Shown in pieces: positions 1 through 9,084 of a stretch of DNA of 64,000 nucleotides. The notes below the pieces were generated by a model. The model was not told where the DNA came from and did not search any database. It saw nothing but the letters and a program-made list of their open reading frames with translations. How positions within the stretch are numbered: position 1 is the first letter of the stretch; every line of letters begins with the position of its first letter. Both the position numbers and the translations under genes were made by a program. Origin of the DNA: Paenibacillus plantarum (GTDB lineage: Bacteria; Bacillota; Bacilli; Paenibacillales; NBRC-103111); assembly GCF_013141695.1 (NCBI RefSeq), contig NZ_WHNY01000043.1:1-64000 (forward strand), in the 5' to 3' direction.

Positions 1-92
1 CGCTAGCGTGCGACGAGCGACCGGGATACTTTCCTTGCGCACAATATTTGTGCGCTAGTGTGCGACGAGTGACCGGGATACTTTCCTTGCGC
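1..92. repeat. Two copies of a 40-bp direct repeat with a hairpin between them
   Basis: A 40-bp unit at 1-40 recurs at 53-92 with two substitutions (C7/T59 and C18/T70), giving a 52-bp period. The 12-bp spacer and its flanks form a palindrome, GCGCACAA-TAT-TTGTGCGC, at 37-55. The first copy starts at the window edge, so more copies may lie to the left. No coding function is apparent. It looks like an intergenic repeat cluster; two copies cannot show whether it is dispersed in the genome. Confidence 0.75.
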
Positions 93-125
93 TTAAATAT
101 TTTACTTTCAATTATTTTGAGAAAA

Positions 126-148
126 GGCTGCCAATCATGCTGGCAGCC
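126..148 (-). terminator. Rho-independent terminator after the hybrid histidine kinase
   Basis: GGCTGCCA (126-133) pairs perfectly with TGGCAGCC (141-148) around a 7-nt loop. Read on the minus strand the stem is followed by TTTTCTC, so it should stop transcripts of the kinase gene that ends at 277. Confidence 0.8.
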
Positions 149-276
149 TCATCTCGGTTCTCTATGTAACTCTCGTTTTTGAAGCAACATATCCAATAAC
201 GCAGACTTATAGCAGTAGCCAAAGCATGAATATAGTGTCATACGCATATCAACTAACTCACGTAAACTGTTACTAT

Positions 277-2226
277 CTAATATATATATTTCATATTCTC
301 ATATCCATCAATGACATCTGCTATCGTGTTAATGCTGATCGGCTTGCTGATATAGGCATCCATACCTTCAGACAGATATTTCTCACTGTCACCTTTAATG
401 GCGTGAGCTGTCACTGCCACAATGTACGGGCGTTTCTTACCCTTAAACATGTCATTAATTAATTTCGTTGCCGTTAATCCGTCCATCCAAGGCATTTGAA
501 TATCCATAAAGATGATATCATAAGGATACCGCTTAACAGCTTCCACGGCTTCTTTTCCGTTATGTACTAAGGTCGTTTTGTGCCCGAGTTTCTCTAATAT
601 TTTCTTGATCACAACTTGATTCACTTCATTGTCTTCAGCAATCAAGATTTTCAAGGATTGTTCCATTGAATTTCCGACAATGTCATCCTGTTGGGGCCAC
701 ATATCATAGTGTGATGAATCTGCATGATTCGATTGGACCCCCAAGTTGGCCGTGAACAGGAAAGTTGATCCTGTTTGGTCTTTGGATGCTTCATGCCAGA
801 TTTCACCGTCCATAAGTTCAACAAGCTTTTTGCAGATAGCTAGTCCTAATCCGGTCCCCTCTGTTCGTCGAGTCATAAAGTGATCAACTTGATAAAAGGG
901 GTCAAATAAATGACCTACTTGTTCCTTCGGTACGCCGATACCTGTATCCTTAATGGCGAATTGAAGGCGCACTGAATTCTGTTCTTGCGACACAGGTTCA
1001 ACACTGACCGAAATCGCTCCGTTCGGCGTGAACTTTATGGCATTGCTGAGTAAATTCATCAAAACTTGTCTCAACTTCGTAATATCGCCATGAACCAAGT
1101 TAGGAACCTTAGGAGAGATCGATGTCGTGATCTCCAGATTTTTCTCAAGTGCTTTAGACATGACCAAATTAAGCGTTTCTGATAAAATATCTTTCACATT
1201 TAAAGGTTCTTCCATTAATTCGGCTTTGCCGGATTCGATTTTGGAGAAGTCCAAAATATCGTTGATAATCATGAGTAGCGTAGCGCCACTCTTTTTAATA
1301 ATTTGGACATATTCAATCTGCTCTTCATCCAATTCCGTCTCAAGAAGCACATCCGTCATACCGATAACCCCATTCATAGGCGTACGGATTTCATGACTCA
1401 TCATGGCTAAAAATTCGCTTTTGGCTTTATTCGTCTTTTCAGCTGCTTCTTTCTCAATGATCAACTTCTTCTGCTCCGTCATGTCTTTCGCTATGATGTA
1501 AAAGCCCTTCGTCTGGGTCTGGATGATGATTGGAGCTAGCGTTACCAACACTTCAACGGAATAACCATCCTTGTGTTGAATCAAATTGATTTCTTTTTCA
1601 ACTCTTTCGATTTCTACATGATCGTTTAAAGCTAGAAGCAAATTCGTTGAATTTTTTTCACCAATTAGTTTGGACATTCCACTGCCGATTAACTCTTCAA
1701 TGAGATATCCAGTCATGTGTTGTACCATATTATTGCCATTGATAATAATGCCGTCCAAACCAAAAGAAATAATAGCATCGTGGTTGTATTTCTTTAGCGA
1801 CGTATACCGCTCAATACTTTCTTGCAGCTTTAGCTCTGCTAGCTTGTTCTTGGTTACATCGATAAATTGAGTAATATAGTATAAAGGCTTCCCGTCATTC
1901 TTATCACGAACTAATGAAACATAGACGGAGGTCCAAACGATATGGCCATTTTTATTATAGTACCGATTTTCTAATTCAAATGAAGGAATTACGCCATCCA
2001 ACAATTCTGTTAGTAAACCTCTGGTATTGTTCTTATCATCAGGATGTCGAATATCATCTGGCGTAAAGTTCATGAATTCTTCTTTCGAATAGCCGAAAAT
2101 ATGGCAAACCGCAGGGTTAACATTCATCCATTTGCGATCCAGAGAGATTAAAGCGATCCCAATCGGTGCATTTATATATAAATGCTCAAATAAAGCTTCA
2201 GGGTCAAATAATTTTAGATCCTGCAT
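277..2226 (-). CDS. Hybrid sensor histidine kinase with PAS domains and a C-terminal receiver
   Basis: This is a cytoplasmic-type sensor kinase with no membrane segment or signal peptide. Two PAS/PAC domains (about residues 10-130 and 140-260) probably sense an intracellular cue. They are followed by a HisKA dimerisation domain with phospho-acceptor His278 in the motif MSHEIRTPMNG, a HATPase domain with the N box (NLLSNAIKF) and G boxes (DTGIG, GTGLGL), and a receiver domain whose phospho-acceptor is Asp575 in IFMDIQMP. The start is placed at ATG 2226 because AAGGAGG lies 9 nt upstream; TTG at 2229 is in frame and also possible. The gene stands alone, with a terminator at 126-148 and no adjacent response regulator, so the phosphate may pass to a histidine phosphotransfer protein elsewhere. 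The ligand cannot be told from sequence. Confidence 0.93.
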   Translation of the reverse strand: MQDLKLFDPEALFEHLYINAPIGIALISLDRKWMNVNPAVCHIFGYSKEEFMNFTPDDIRHPDDKNNTRGLLTELLDGVIPSFELENRYYNKNGHIVWTSVYVSLVRDKNDGKPLYYITQFIDVTKNKLAELKLQESIERYTSLKKYNHDAIISFGLDGIIINGNNMVQHMTGYLIEELIGSGMSKLIGEKNSTNLLLALNDHVEIERVEKEINLIQHKDGYSVEVLVTLAPIIIQTQTKGFYIIAKDMTEQKKLIIEKEAAEKTNKAKSEFLAMMSHEIRTPMNGVIGMTDVLLETELDEEQIEYVQIIKKSGATLLMIINDILDFSKIESGKAELMEEPLNVKDILSETLNLVMSKALEKNLEITTSISPKVPNLVHGDITKLRQVLMNLLSNAIKFTPNGAISVSVEPVSQEQNSVRLQFAIKDTGIGVPKEQVGHLFDPFYQVDHFMTRRTEGTGLGLAICKKLVELMDGEIWHEASKDQTGSTFLFTANLGVQSNHADSSHYDMWPQQDDIVGNSMEQSLKILIAEDNEVNQVVIKKILEKLGHKTTLVHNGKEAVEAVKRYPYDIIFMDIQMPWMDGLTATKLINDMFKGKKRPYIVAVTAHAIKGDSEKYLSEGMDAYISKPISINTIADVIDGYENMKYIY

Positions 2227-2343
2227 CAACGTATTCCTCCTTTTGAATTAACGCGATAGCAGCCTCTTACTTTTCCCTTGGCAGCTACTCTTATATTAAC
2301 ATAAAAGGAGTACCTGTCCGTTAGCTTAATCTATGTAGGTTCC

Positions 2344-3795
2344 CTAGTACCTCATATACGCATAAAGTTGTGCCCATAGGCCTAGCCCCATTTGTGAGAG
2401 TACCCGATATCCGCTCTGTTGCAACGCCATTCCTCCTGCATTATGTTGGGCAACGCCTCTCAAAATGCCATCAGGTGTCAAATAAGTAGATAGCTCCAGG
2501 AAATTATGCCGGGCAAGCATCATGTACTCGTCCGGCAACAATTGACGACTAGCAGCCAATGCAAATGCAGCCGAAATCCCCGCTGATCCCGAGGTATCAA
2601 TGCCTGTCGTGGCATCATCCAGGAAACAAGACCACAACCCGTCAGGCTGCCTCCACGCTGCGGCCACCTGTGCAATGCGAATAATTTCAGCCTCTAACTC
2701 AGCCATTCCTGCCAGATTCGCGAATTGAGTATCTTTCAGCTCGATGCAGGTTTTGACCAAACCTAGGTAATACCAAGCAACAGCCCTCGCCCAGCTGCGA
2801 AATGTATGTTCTTGTGATTTCCGCTGATAGCGCAGGAACACATGCTGCTCGCGTGCCAGGCAATCTCGTCGTAGCAGAATCTGCGCAATGGCTTGCTCCG
2901 CCATATCTTGACGGTTGAATTGTCTCGCCATAACGGCAAGCGGATACGCCACCGTATACGAGCCTTCTGCTGTGACCATATCCTCATCAATGACAGCTCC
3001 ACCGTTCCTGCGACCTGCTGCTTCAAAAAATTCAAGTGCTTTGAGAATCACAGGATGATCTCTGCGGTATTTCGCAATGACTGCAAGCGGCAAGGTTGCC
3101 TCAATGGTTGTAAACGTACCGTCAGCCTGTTGTCCGTGCAAGTCCTCATAGAGCAAATCTCCCTGCTCGTTAAAAAACTGGCTGAAATGCAAATCCAGGA
3201 TGGGATTCACTCGGTCTTCCCCCAGAACCGGCTGTAAACTGTACAGCCCATCTAACACACATCCCTCCATCCAACCAAAGGGTTGTATCGAGGATAGTGA
3301 AAGCATCGTATTCAACGCTTCTTCGACACGTGAATCAGGTTCTCCCATCACCAAGTGTGGAACGAATAGCACACGTTCCGCCACATCATCATGTGCATCA
3401 AATACCCAAAGCGGCTCCTTGCTACCTATGAGTTCCAATCGCACTCCCTCATTCAGCACGGCTGCAGTCTGTTCCTCCGTTAGCAGCAGCTCAAAAGGCT
3501 GAAATACATAAGCATACCGAATATCTATGGCTCCGATTCTTTCATCCGATTGACGCAAGATCACATCAACCTGTTGGGCATCCCGATAATCTAATGCGAC
3601 GGTAATCCGCAAACGACTGCCTTGTCCTGCTGCTTGCTTTAACTGATCCTCTTGCAGCTGCCATGTTAAGGATAGTTGCTCCAGACCTTCTCCCAGGTGT
3701 ACCGCACGCCACCCTCTCGCAATCTGTTTACCCTCAGGCAGTAGAGTCTTCGACTCGCTGATAACGAGTGCCGGATAATAATGAACCTGTCTCAT
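2344..3795 (-). CDS. GH88/GH105-like (unsaturated uronyl hydrolase-type) glycosidase
   Basis: The C-terminal two thirds resemble the alpha/alpha-barrel glycosidases of families GH88 and GH105, which hydrate and remove the 4,5-unsaturated uronic acid left by polysaccharide lyases. Visible hallmarks are the motif RSWARAVAWYYLGL near residue 345, then LWSCFLD and a following TSGSAGISAAFALA segment. The N-terminal 150 residues or so are an extra region I do not recognise. There is no signal peptide, so the enzyme should act on imported oligosaccharides in the cytoplasm. It is the last gene of locus A, 15 bp downstream of the AraC-type regulator, with the ribosome site AGGGAG before ATG. The family call rests on motifs only; the catalytic aspartates were not assigned. 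Confidence 0.75.
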   Translation of the reverse strand: MRQVHYYPALVISESKTLLPEGKQIARGWRAVHLGEGLEQLSLTWQLQEDQLKQAAGQGSRLRITVALDYRDAQQVDVILRQSDERIGAIDIRYAYVFQPFELLLTEEQTAAVLNEGVRLELIGSKEPLWVFDAHDDVAERVLFVPHLVMGEPDSRVEEALNTMLSLSSIQPFGWMEGCVLDGLYSLQPVLGEDRVNPILDLHFSQFFNEQGDLLYEDLHGQQADGTFTTIEATLPLAVIAKYRRDHPVILKALEFFEAAGRRNGGAVIDEDMVTAEGSYTVAYPLAVMARQFNRQDMAEQAIAQILLRRDCLAREQHVFLRYQRKSQEHTFRSWARAVAWYYLGLVKTCIELKDTQFANLAGMAELEAEIIRIAQVAAAWRQPDGLWSCFLDDATTGIDTSGSAGISAAFALAASRQLLPDEYMMLARHNFLELSTYLTPDGILRGVAQHNAGGMALQQSGYRVLSQMGLGLWAQLYAYMRY

Positions 3796-3810
3796 CTTCG
3801 ATCCCGCTCC

Positions 3811-6117
3811 CTATTTGAATTGATCACGATATTGGCTCGGTGTAACTTGTACAACCTTTTTAAAATTCCGATTGAAGTTGGAAGCCGTGCTGTACTGCAG
3901 CCTTTCTGCAATATCCGCAATCTTCATATCTGTCTCTTGTAACCAACGTTTCGCAACTTCTATGCGATGGTTCGACACATACTCAGAGAAATTCACACCG
4001 GTATCCTTTTTAAACACACGGCTAATATAACTAGGATGGTAATGAAACCGCGCGGCAAACATCTCGACACTTAAATCCTGATCAAAATGCTGCTCGATCT
4101 CTGAAATCATCAGCATTGAAATATTCACATCTTGCTTACGTTGACGCTCCTCCGTCCATGCAAGAAGCGGCCCAATAATCTGTTTCCAGAACCACTCCTC
4201 GATCTGCTTGGCCGCATGCATGCGAACCAATATTTCTGAAGTGAAAATCTCCTTTTGGAAAACTTCTTGTACGGATTCACCTGCATCCTGAACAAGCCCC
4301 GTTAAGTTGTTAAATAAACGTCCGATAAAATGCTGATAATCGTAGTGATTCATCTGATTTTTCAGAAAATCTGCAATAATCGCTTGTAATCTTTCCTGCG
4401 CCTGCTCTTCATTCGACTGCTTGATTGCCTCCATAATCTGAAATTCAAGCTCTTTCGGATAACGGAACATCTGTGCTTTATTAGGCTCCACTTCGTCAAT
4501 GAACAGAATGGACTCCGATCCCAGTCTAACGCGATAAGCCAAGGCATCCAGACTTTCTTGATGGGCGAGCGGTGCATACATAAAATTCGAGTACCTCCTG
4601 CTAATCCCTATGCTTATTTTCAGATTCAAATATTGCTTAATGCTATTGCGTATTTCTTCCGATTTGTTAAAGACCTGCACTTTTAATGGCGTATCATCTT
4701 CTAGACCGCCACCTAAGAAAAGAAAGACTCCCTGGTTCTGAACAATAGAGCTAAGACGCATGGACTGAGGGACAATTTCTTCGATCATATTATGAATGGC
4801 GTAAAGCATCAGATCCATATCCTTTTCGGTATAGCGCGTCCCTTCCATCGTATCAATTTGCAAGGCAAGTACACACCAATGATCCCAATTGATTGGAAAA
4901 TCATGGCGTTCTAATTGATCCTCCATCGACTCTAGCCGAATATCGCCAGATAGCAGCTTAAACACAAAAAATTCACGCGTTTGGCTATGCAGAAATACCA
5001 TTTCCTCTTTGAGCTTCGTACTTGATTTCGTCAAATGAGTCAAATGTTCACTGATATAGGTCAACTCATTATTCTGCCTCTGTTTGTGATCCGGCTGAAT
5101 AGAGCGATAGATCCGATTAATTGGTGAATATAACTTATGCGAAAAAAAGAAAGATGTAGTGATAACAAGCGTGATCAAAATGGCTACAAAAATAATCGTA
5201 TAGAACTTGATGCCATTCGATTTGCTCATCACATACTCCAATGGGGTAATGGATGCATACATCCAATTGTTATATAGCGCATGATTATAATGAATGACAA
5301 ACTCCTGGCCATCCTGTTTATAGAAGAAAAAACCTTCCTGCTCACCGCTTGTGAGCATTCGTTGATAATAGTTCTCGGCCTTCACGTTCGTTCCGATGTC
5401 ATGATTGTTCAGGCTGGCGACGATAGATCCTAGTTCATTGATAATCAATGTACGTCCTTTACTGACATCACCAGCAAGACGCTTACTGAGCTCTTGCAAA
5501 GGAATATTGATCGAAATAATGCCGTCCGGGTTGATCGCATTCAACGGAATATGCTTAATTAGCTTAAATACATAACCGGACTTCTCATCCTCAGTCAGCT
5601 TCCAATAGGAGCGACGAGAATCATCTCGATAGGAGATCAGTAACTTTTGCAAATCATATAGACGTTTATCATGCGTCTCGATCAATGGTCGGTCTATCAT
5701 CGGATAAACAGCACCGCCCTCAACAATCCAATCCTGACGGTAACTCATCAAATGCACATCTTGAATACCCAATTCAAACACTTGAATATGGACGAGCTCA
5801 TAGAGCAGATTTTCAAAGAGATCATGGTATTCGTAGTCAAAAGGTGCATCCAATACCGTTTGCATCGAAATCGCATTCGTCATGGCGGTTCCGCTAATCG
5901 TTTGTGTCGCTAAAGTATCAATCGTTTTAAGCAAATATTCGACTTTCTCCTTGTTCTGCTTCAGGATGAGCCTATTGCTGGCAATAATCTCTTCTTCCAG
6001 GATGGCTGATGATTTATTAAAGGAGAGATAGCCTAGAAGCACGACAGGAAGTATCCCGATAATACAGCTGAGCAACACTAGGTTTTTGAAAAATCTGGAT
6101 GTCTGAAATCTTCTCAT
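3811..6117 (-). CDS. Membrane-anchored Cache-domain AraC family transcriptional regulator
   Basis: Two transmembrane segments (IGILPVVLLGYLSF near the N terminus and FYTIIFVAILITLVI near residue 320) bracket an extracellular Cache-like sensor region. A long cytoplasmic linker leads to a C-terminal pair of AraC helix-turn-helix motifs (HYHPSYISRVFKKDTGVNF and IADIAERLQYSTASNFNRNFKK). Proteins of this build, common in Paenibacillus beside LplABC importers, sense a sugar or a loaded binding protein and activate the local transport genes. The start is set at ATG 6117, preceded by GAGTGAGGG; an in-frame ATG pair at 6159-6162 would add 15 residues but lacks a good ribosome site. It sits between the binding-protein gene and the GH88-like gene of locus A and probably controls both. 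Confidence 0.9.
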   Translation of the reverse strand: MRRFQTSRFFKNLVLLSCIIGILPVVLLGYLSFNKSSAILEEEIIASNRLILKQNKEKVEYLLKTIDTLATQTISGTAMTNAISMQTVLDAPFDYEYHDLFENLLYELVHIQVFELGIQDVHLMSYRQDWIVEGGAVYPMIDRPLIETHDKRLYDLQKLLISYRDDSRRSYWKLTEDEKSGYVFKLIKHIPLNAINPDGIISINIPLQELSKRLAGDVSKGRTLIINELGSIVASLNNHDIGTNVKAENYYQRMLTSGEQEGFFFYKQDGQEFVIHYNHALYNNWMYASITPLEYVMSKSNGIKFYTIIFVAILITLVITTSFFFSHKLYSPINRIYRSIQPDHKQRQNNELTYISEHLTHLTKSSTKLKEEMVFLHSQTREFFVFKLLSGDIRLESMEDQLERHDFPINWDHWCVLALQIDTMEGTRYTEKDMDLMLYAIHNMIEEIVPQSMRLSSIVQNQGVFLFLGGGLEDDTPLKVQVFNKSEEIRNSIKQYLNLKISIGISRRYSNFMYAPLAHQESLDALAYRVRLGSESILFIDEVEPNKAQMFRYPKELEFQIMEAIKQSNEEQAQERLQAIIADFLKNQMNHYDYQHFIGRLFNNLTGLVQDAGESVQEVFQKEIFTSEILVRMHAAKQIEEWFWKQIIGPLLAWTEERQRKQDVNISMLMISEIEQHFDQDLSVEMFAARFHYHPSYISRVFKKDTGVNFSEYVSNHRIEVAKRWLQETDMKIADIAERLQYSTASNFNRNFKKVVQVTPSQYRDQFK

Positions 6118-6177
6118 TATGAGTCCCTCACTCTTCCCCATACTCCTTACACGATTCATCATACCATGGAAGTGAGT

Positions 6178-6208
6178 AAAGGGGCTGCATCCTTAGATAC
6201 GCCCCTTT
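6178..6208 (-). terminator. Intergenic hairpin after the locus A binding protein
   Basis: AAAGGGGC (6178-6185) pairs with GCCCCTTT (6201-6208). On the minus strand only three T residues follow, so this may be a leaky terminator or a 3' stabiliser that gives the binding-protein gene more mRNA than the downstream regulator. Confidence 0.6.
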
Positions 6209-6217
6209 AAGCCTTGC

Positions 6218-7717
6218 TTACTTTTTCTTGTAAAGCTCGGATAGTTCTTTGGCTACTTGATCGCCGCCAATTTTTTTCCATTGTTGAACAACTGCATCGA
6301 AGCCTGCATCATCGATTTTGCCCATAATGTACTGTGCTCGCGCATCAGACAAGAGGGTTTTCAACTGTGCATCCTTCTCTGTTTGAGTTGGAGAGATCAG
6401 GCCCATGGATGGATCCTGAACGCTTGCGTCGGCAAGCTCTATCATCCGCTTTTTCAACATTACATCCGTATCTGTCGTACCTGTTGGGTAAACAATCGCA
6501 TCTGTCGTAATCAAGTTTTTGAGGTCGTCCACATTAAATTGCTCAGCCGCTGGTTTTTTGTCATTCTCTTGGGAAATACGGAGAAATTCAGCTTTGGCTT
6601 CATCACTATTCTCTGTATTGAAATAACGAAGAACCTCACGAAGTTCTTTTTCTGTCTTGACACTCGTCTTCGGAATCAAAGCACCGCCGAAATGTCCAGT
6701 AGTCGCATACGATTTACCGTTGATAGGCGGACTTACGGTCATAGTATACTTATTTTTGGTATCTGCCATTTGGAGATAGTAGAACGGTACGACAGCATCA
6801 ATGGATTCGATACTGATACCCACTTTATTATTGTATAAATCTTTTCTAGCTTCATTTCGCACAACGATAGCAAAGTTTTTATTAATTAGATTCTCGTTAT
6901 ACAATTTACGTAGGAAAGTCAAACCTTCACGATACTCTTTGGTTTCCACATCTCTGATGAAATTCCCATTCTTATCCACCATCCAGTTGTTCGGAGCGCC
7001 AAACCATGCGAAAATATCAGCTGGGATACCATTTTCATAGAGCATGAGGCCATACGTATCATTGACACCATTTTTATCCGGGTCCTTCTCTTTAAATGCT
7101 TTCAAAACGTTGTAAAATTCATCGATCGTCTTCGGTTCCGCAAGACCCACATTATCCAGCCAATCCTTGCGAATGATCGTACCTATACGTACAAGTGGGC
7201 GTGGACGCGGAATCACGTAGTATTTCCCATCAACAGCCAGATTGTTTAAGATATTCTTATCGTATTTTTTCAAATTAGGAAACTCGTTTAAGTATGGCGT
7301 TAAATCCCAGAACATACCAGATCGTATACCGTTAATAACCGATGTAATAAATGGATTTTCGACCATAATCGACTGCGGCATCTCCCCGGAGGTCATGGTG
7401 ACATTCAATTTCTCGCTGTATACATTGAACGGCACATACGTAATATCCAGCTTCGCATTCGCGATGCGTTCTGTCTCTTTGACAACAGGCCCGTCTGCTT
7501 TCGGAGCCGTGTTCGAAAAATACACGTTCAGCATCGACACTTTAGCAGGTCCTGTCGGTGTAGCTGGGCTCGCAGCAGGTCCGGAACTTGCACCTGCACT
7601 TGGACTTGATGTCCCCGACGTGCTGTTTGATGTCGTACAGCCCGATAGTATAGCCGAAATAGCTAGAACCATCGTGAGTGATAGCCCCCATGACTTAACC
7701 ACTTTGTTGTTTTTCAA
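6218..7717 (-). CDS. Extracellular solute-binding lipoprotein of a carbohydrate ABC importer (LplA-like)
   Basis: A lipoprotein signal peptide ends in the lipobox LSGC, with acylated Cys27, followed by a Ser/Pro/Ala-rich tether. The rest is a large type-1 solute-binding fold with the segments EPKTIDEFYNVLKAFKEKDPDKNG and VRIGTIIRKDWLDNVGL that are typical of LplA-type oligosaccharide-binding proteins. It should capture the substrate outside the membrane and deliver it to the LplB/LplC pair at 8209-10008. The start is TTG at 7717, with AAGGAGGAG about 6 nt upstream. The gene follows the Rieske gene by 73 bp and is followed by a hairpin at 6178-6208. Substrate specificity cannot be read from the sequence. 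Confidence 0.93.
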   Translation of the reverse strand: MKNNKVVKSWGLSLTMVLAISAILSGCTTSNSTSGTSSPSAGASSGPAASPATPTGPAKVSMLNVYFSNTAPKADGPVVKETERIANAKLDITYVPFNVYSEKLNVTMTSGEMPQSIMVENPFITSVINGIRSGMFWDLTPYLNEFPNLKKYDKNILNNLAVDGKYYVIPRPRPLVRIGTIIRKDWLDNVGLAEPKTIDEFYNVLKAFKEKDPDKNGVNDTYGLMLYENGIPADIFAWFGAPNNWMVDKNGNFIRDVETKEYREGLTFLRKLYNENLINKNFAIVVRNEARKDLYNNKVGISIESIDAVVPFYYLQMADTKNKYTMTVSPPINGKSYATTGHFGGALIPKTSVKTEKELREVLRYFNTENSDEAKAEFLRISQENDKKPAAEQFNVDDLKNLITTDAIVYPTGTTDTDVMLKKRMIELADASVQDPSMGLISPTQTEKDAQLKTLLSDARAQYIMGKIDDAGFDAVVQQWKKIGGDQVAKELSELYKKK

Positions 7718-7790
7718 AATTACTCCTCCTTAGTTGTTGAACATGTTTATTTAAGGCGGCTGTATGTCTAGTATAGCCGCTTTGAAACCA

Positions 7791-8186
7791 TTACACCCAC
7801 ATATAAATGCCATCTGCCTGAAATTCCAGCTCCGCTTTCTCTAAGCTTTCCTGCTCAGCGCTTGTACTATCTAACTTGCCTTGACGAAGTTTGGTCTGAG
7901 GATCTACTAGATGCTCCCCAGTAGTTAGATCGAATTCCCAGCCATGCCAAGGGCACCTGACAATCTCATTTTCACGCCCAAGCTTATACTCGTAGACGAG
8001 AGAAGGTAGACGCGTCCCCGTAATGACTCCTTTGCAGACGGGAGCACCGAAGTGCGGGCACGCATTGCGCCATGCGTAATATTCGCCCTTCACCTTATAA
8101 ATGCCGTATTCGGCATTTTTCACTTTAACAATTTTACAGGCACCTTCCATAATCTCATCTTTTGCAGCTACCCAAACCTTTTCCAT
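7791..8186 (-). CDS. Small Rieske [2Fe-2S] protein
   Basis: This 131-residue protein is essentially one Rieske domain. The cluster ligands are Cys43-Pro-His45 and Cys78-Pro-Trp-His81, separated by 32 residues, which is longer than in many Rieske ferredoxins. CPWHGWEFDLTTG is the classic second box. There is no signal peptide, membrane segment or catalytic oxygenase domain, so it looks like an electron carrier or a stand-alone small Rieske protein. It is embedded in a sugar-transport operon (permease LplC 22 bp upstream, binding protein 73 bp downstream), a surprising place, and no reductase or oxygenase subunit is nearby. The only obvious metabolic partner is the amidohydrolase at the head of the operon. 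Rieske identity is secure; its role is unknown. Confidence 0.9.
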   Translation of the reverse strand: MEKVWVAAKDEIMEGACKIVKVKNAEYGIYKVKGEYYAWRNACPHFGAPVCKGVITGTRLPSLVYEYKLGRENEIVRCPWHGWEFDLTTGEHLVDPQTKLRQGKLDSTSAEQESLEKAELEFQADGIYMWV

Positions 8187-8208
8187 TCGATTGTGTTCCT
8201 CCTTTCGA

Positions 8209-9084
8209 CTATCCCTTCACAGAGCCAACTAAGGCACCTTTTGCAAAGTATTTTTGTAAAAATGGATAGACGACTAAGATCGGCATAGTTGCCACCGTGA
8301 TCACGGCCATTTTCACTGTTTCTGGGGGGATCGCAGATTCCCCGGCTATCGAACCTTGCTCAACAAAGCCTGCCTGAGAAACCATGACAATCTGTCTGAG
8401 CAGCACCTGAATAGGCCATCTCTCTGTATCGTTAATGTACAAAACGGCATGCATGTACGTGTTCCATTGAAGTACAGCATAGAACAATGTCAGTGTGGCA
8501 ATCGCCGGCATGGAAAGCGGAATAATAATGCGGAAAAGCATACGCAAGTCCCCGCAACCGTCGATTTTCGCTGATTCTTCAAGCTCCTCGGGAATGTTCT
8601 TGAAGAAGTTAATCATTATAATGAGATAGAATGCGATAATCGCTCGTGGCAAGATCAGCGACCAATACGAATTCAACAGGCCAAGCTCCTTCACGACGAG
8701 ATAATCGGGGATCATGCCTCCCTGGAAAATCATCGTCACTACTATAAGGAACATCAGGGTACGTCGGAAGTGAAAACGGTTCCTCGATAACGGATACGCA
8801 AACAACGTCGTAAGCAATAAACTTGTCAGCGTACCAACAACGGTGATGAATACGGTAATTCCTAAGCTTTTGGGCAGCGCATTGGTTGTAAAGATGTACG
8901 CATAGGCCTTCAGTGAGAACTCCGTTGGAAACAGCAGGAACGATCGTGAGTTGTACTCGGCCACAGAGGCGAAGGAACTGGAAATCACATGGATAAATGG
9001 CACAACCGTAATTAATGCAAACAAGCTAAGCAGGATGATATTGATTCCATCAAACAAATAATTTCCCCAACGTTTATTCGTCAT
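8209..9084 (-). CDS. Carbohydrate ABC transporter permease, LplC/MalG-like
   Basis: A 291-residue membrane protein with about six transmembrane helices and the cytoplasmic EAA-type loop ESAKIDGCGDLRMLFRIIIPLSMP, which docks on the ATPase. The C-terminal ending KYFAKGALVGSVKG is the standard signature of LplC/YtcP-type permeases. It pairs with the permease encoded immediately upstream (stop at 9085, no gap) to form the channel of the locus A importer. No ATPase gene is present in the locus. Function is clear at family level; the substrate is not. Confidence 0.93.
   Translation of the reverse strand: MTNKRWGNYLFDGINIILLSLFALITVVPFIHVISSSFASVAEYNSRSFLLFPTEFSLKAYAYIFTTNALPKSLGITVFITVVGTLTSLLLTTLFAYPLSRNRFHFRRTLMFLIVVTMIFQGGMIPDYLVVKELGLLNSYWSLILPRAIIAFYLIIMINFFKNIPEELEESAKIDGCGDLRMLFRIIIPLSMPAIATLTLFYAVLQWNTYMHAVLYINDTERWPIQVLLRQIVMVSQAGFVEQGSIAGESAIPPETVKMAVITVATMPILVVYPFLQKYFAKGALVGSVKG

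Noticed and set aside
1..92. Possible CRISPR array fragment
   Set aside because: Only two copies, 40-bp units with a 12-bp spacer that is itself part of a palindrome, and no cas genes in the window. CRISPR spacers are longer and not palindromic with the repeat.
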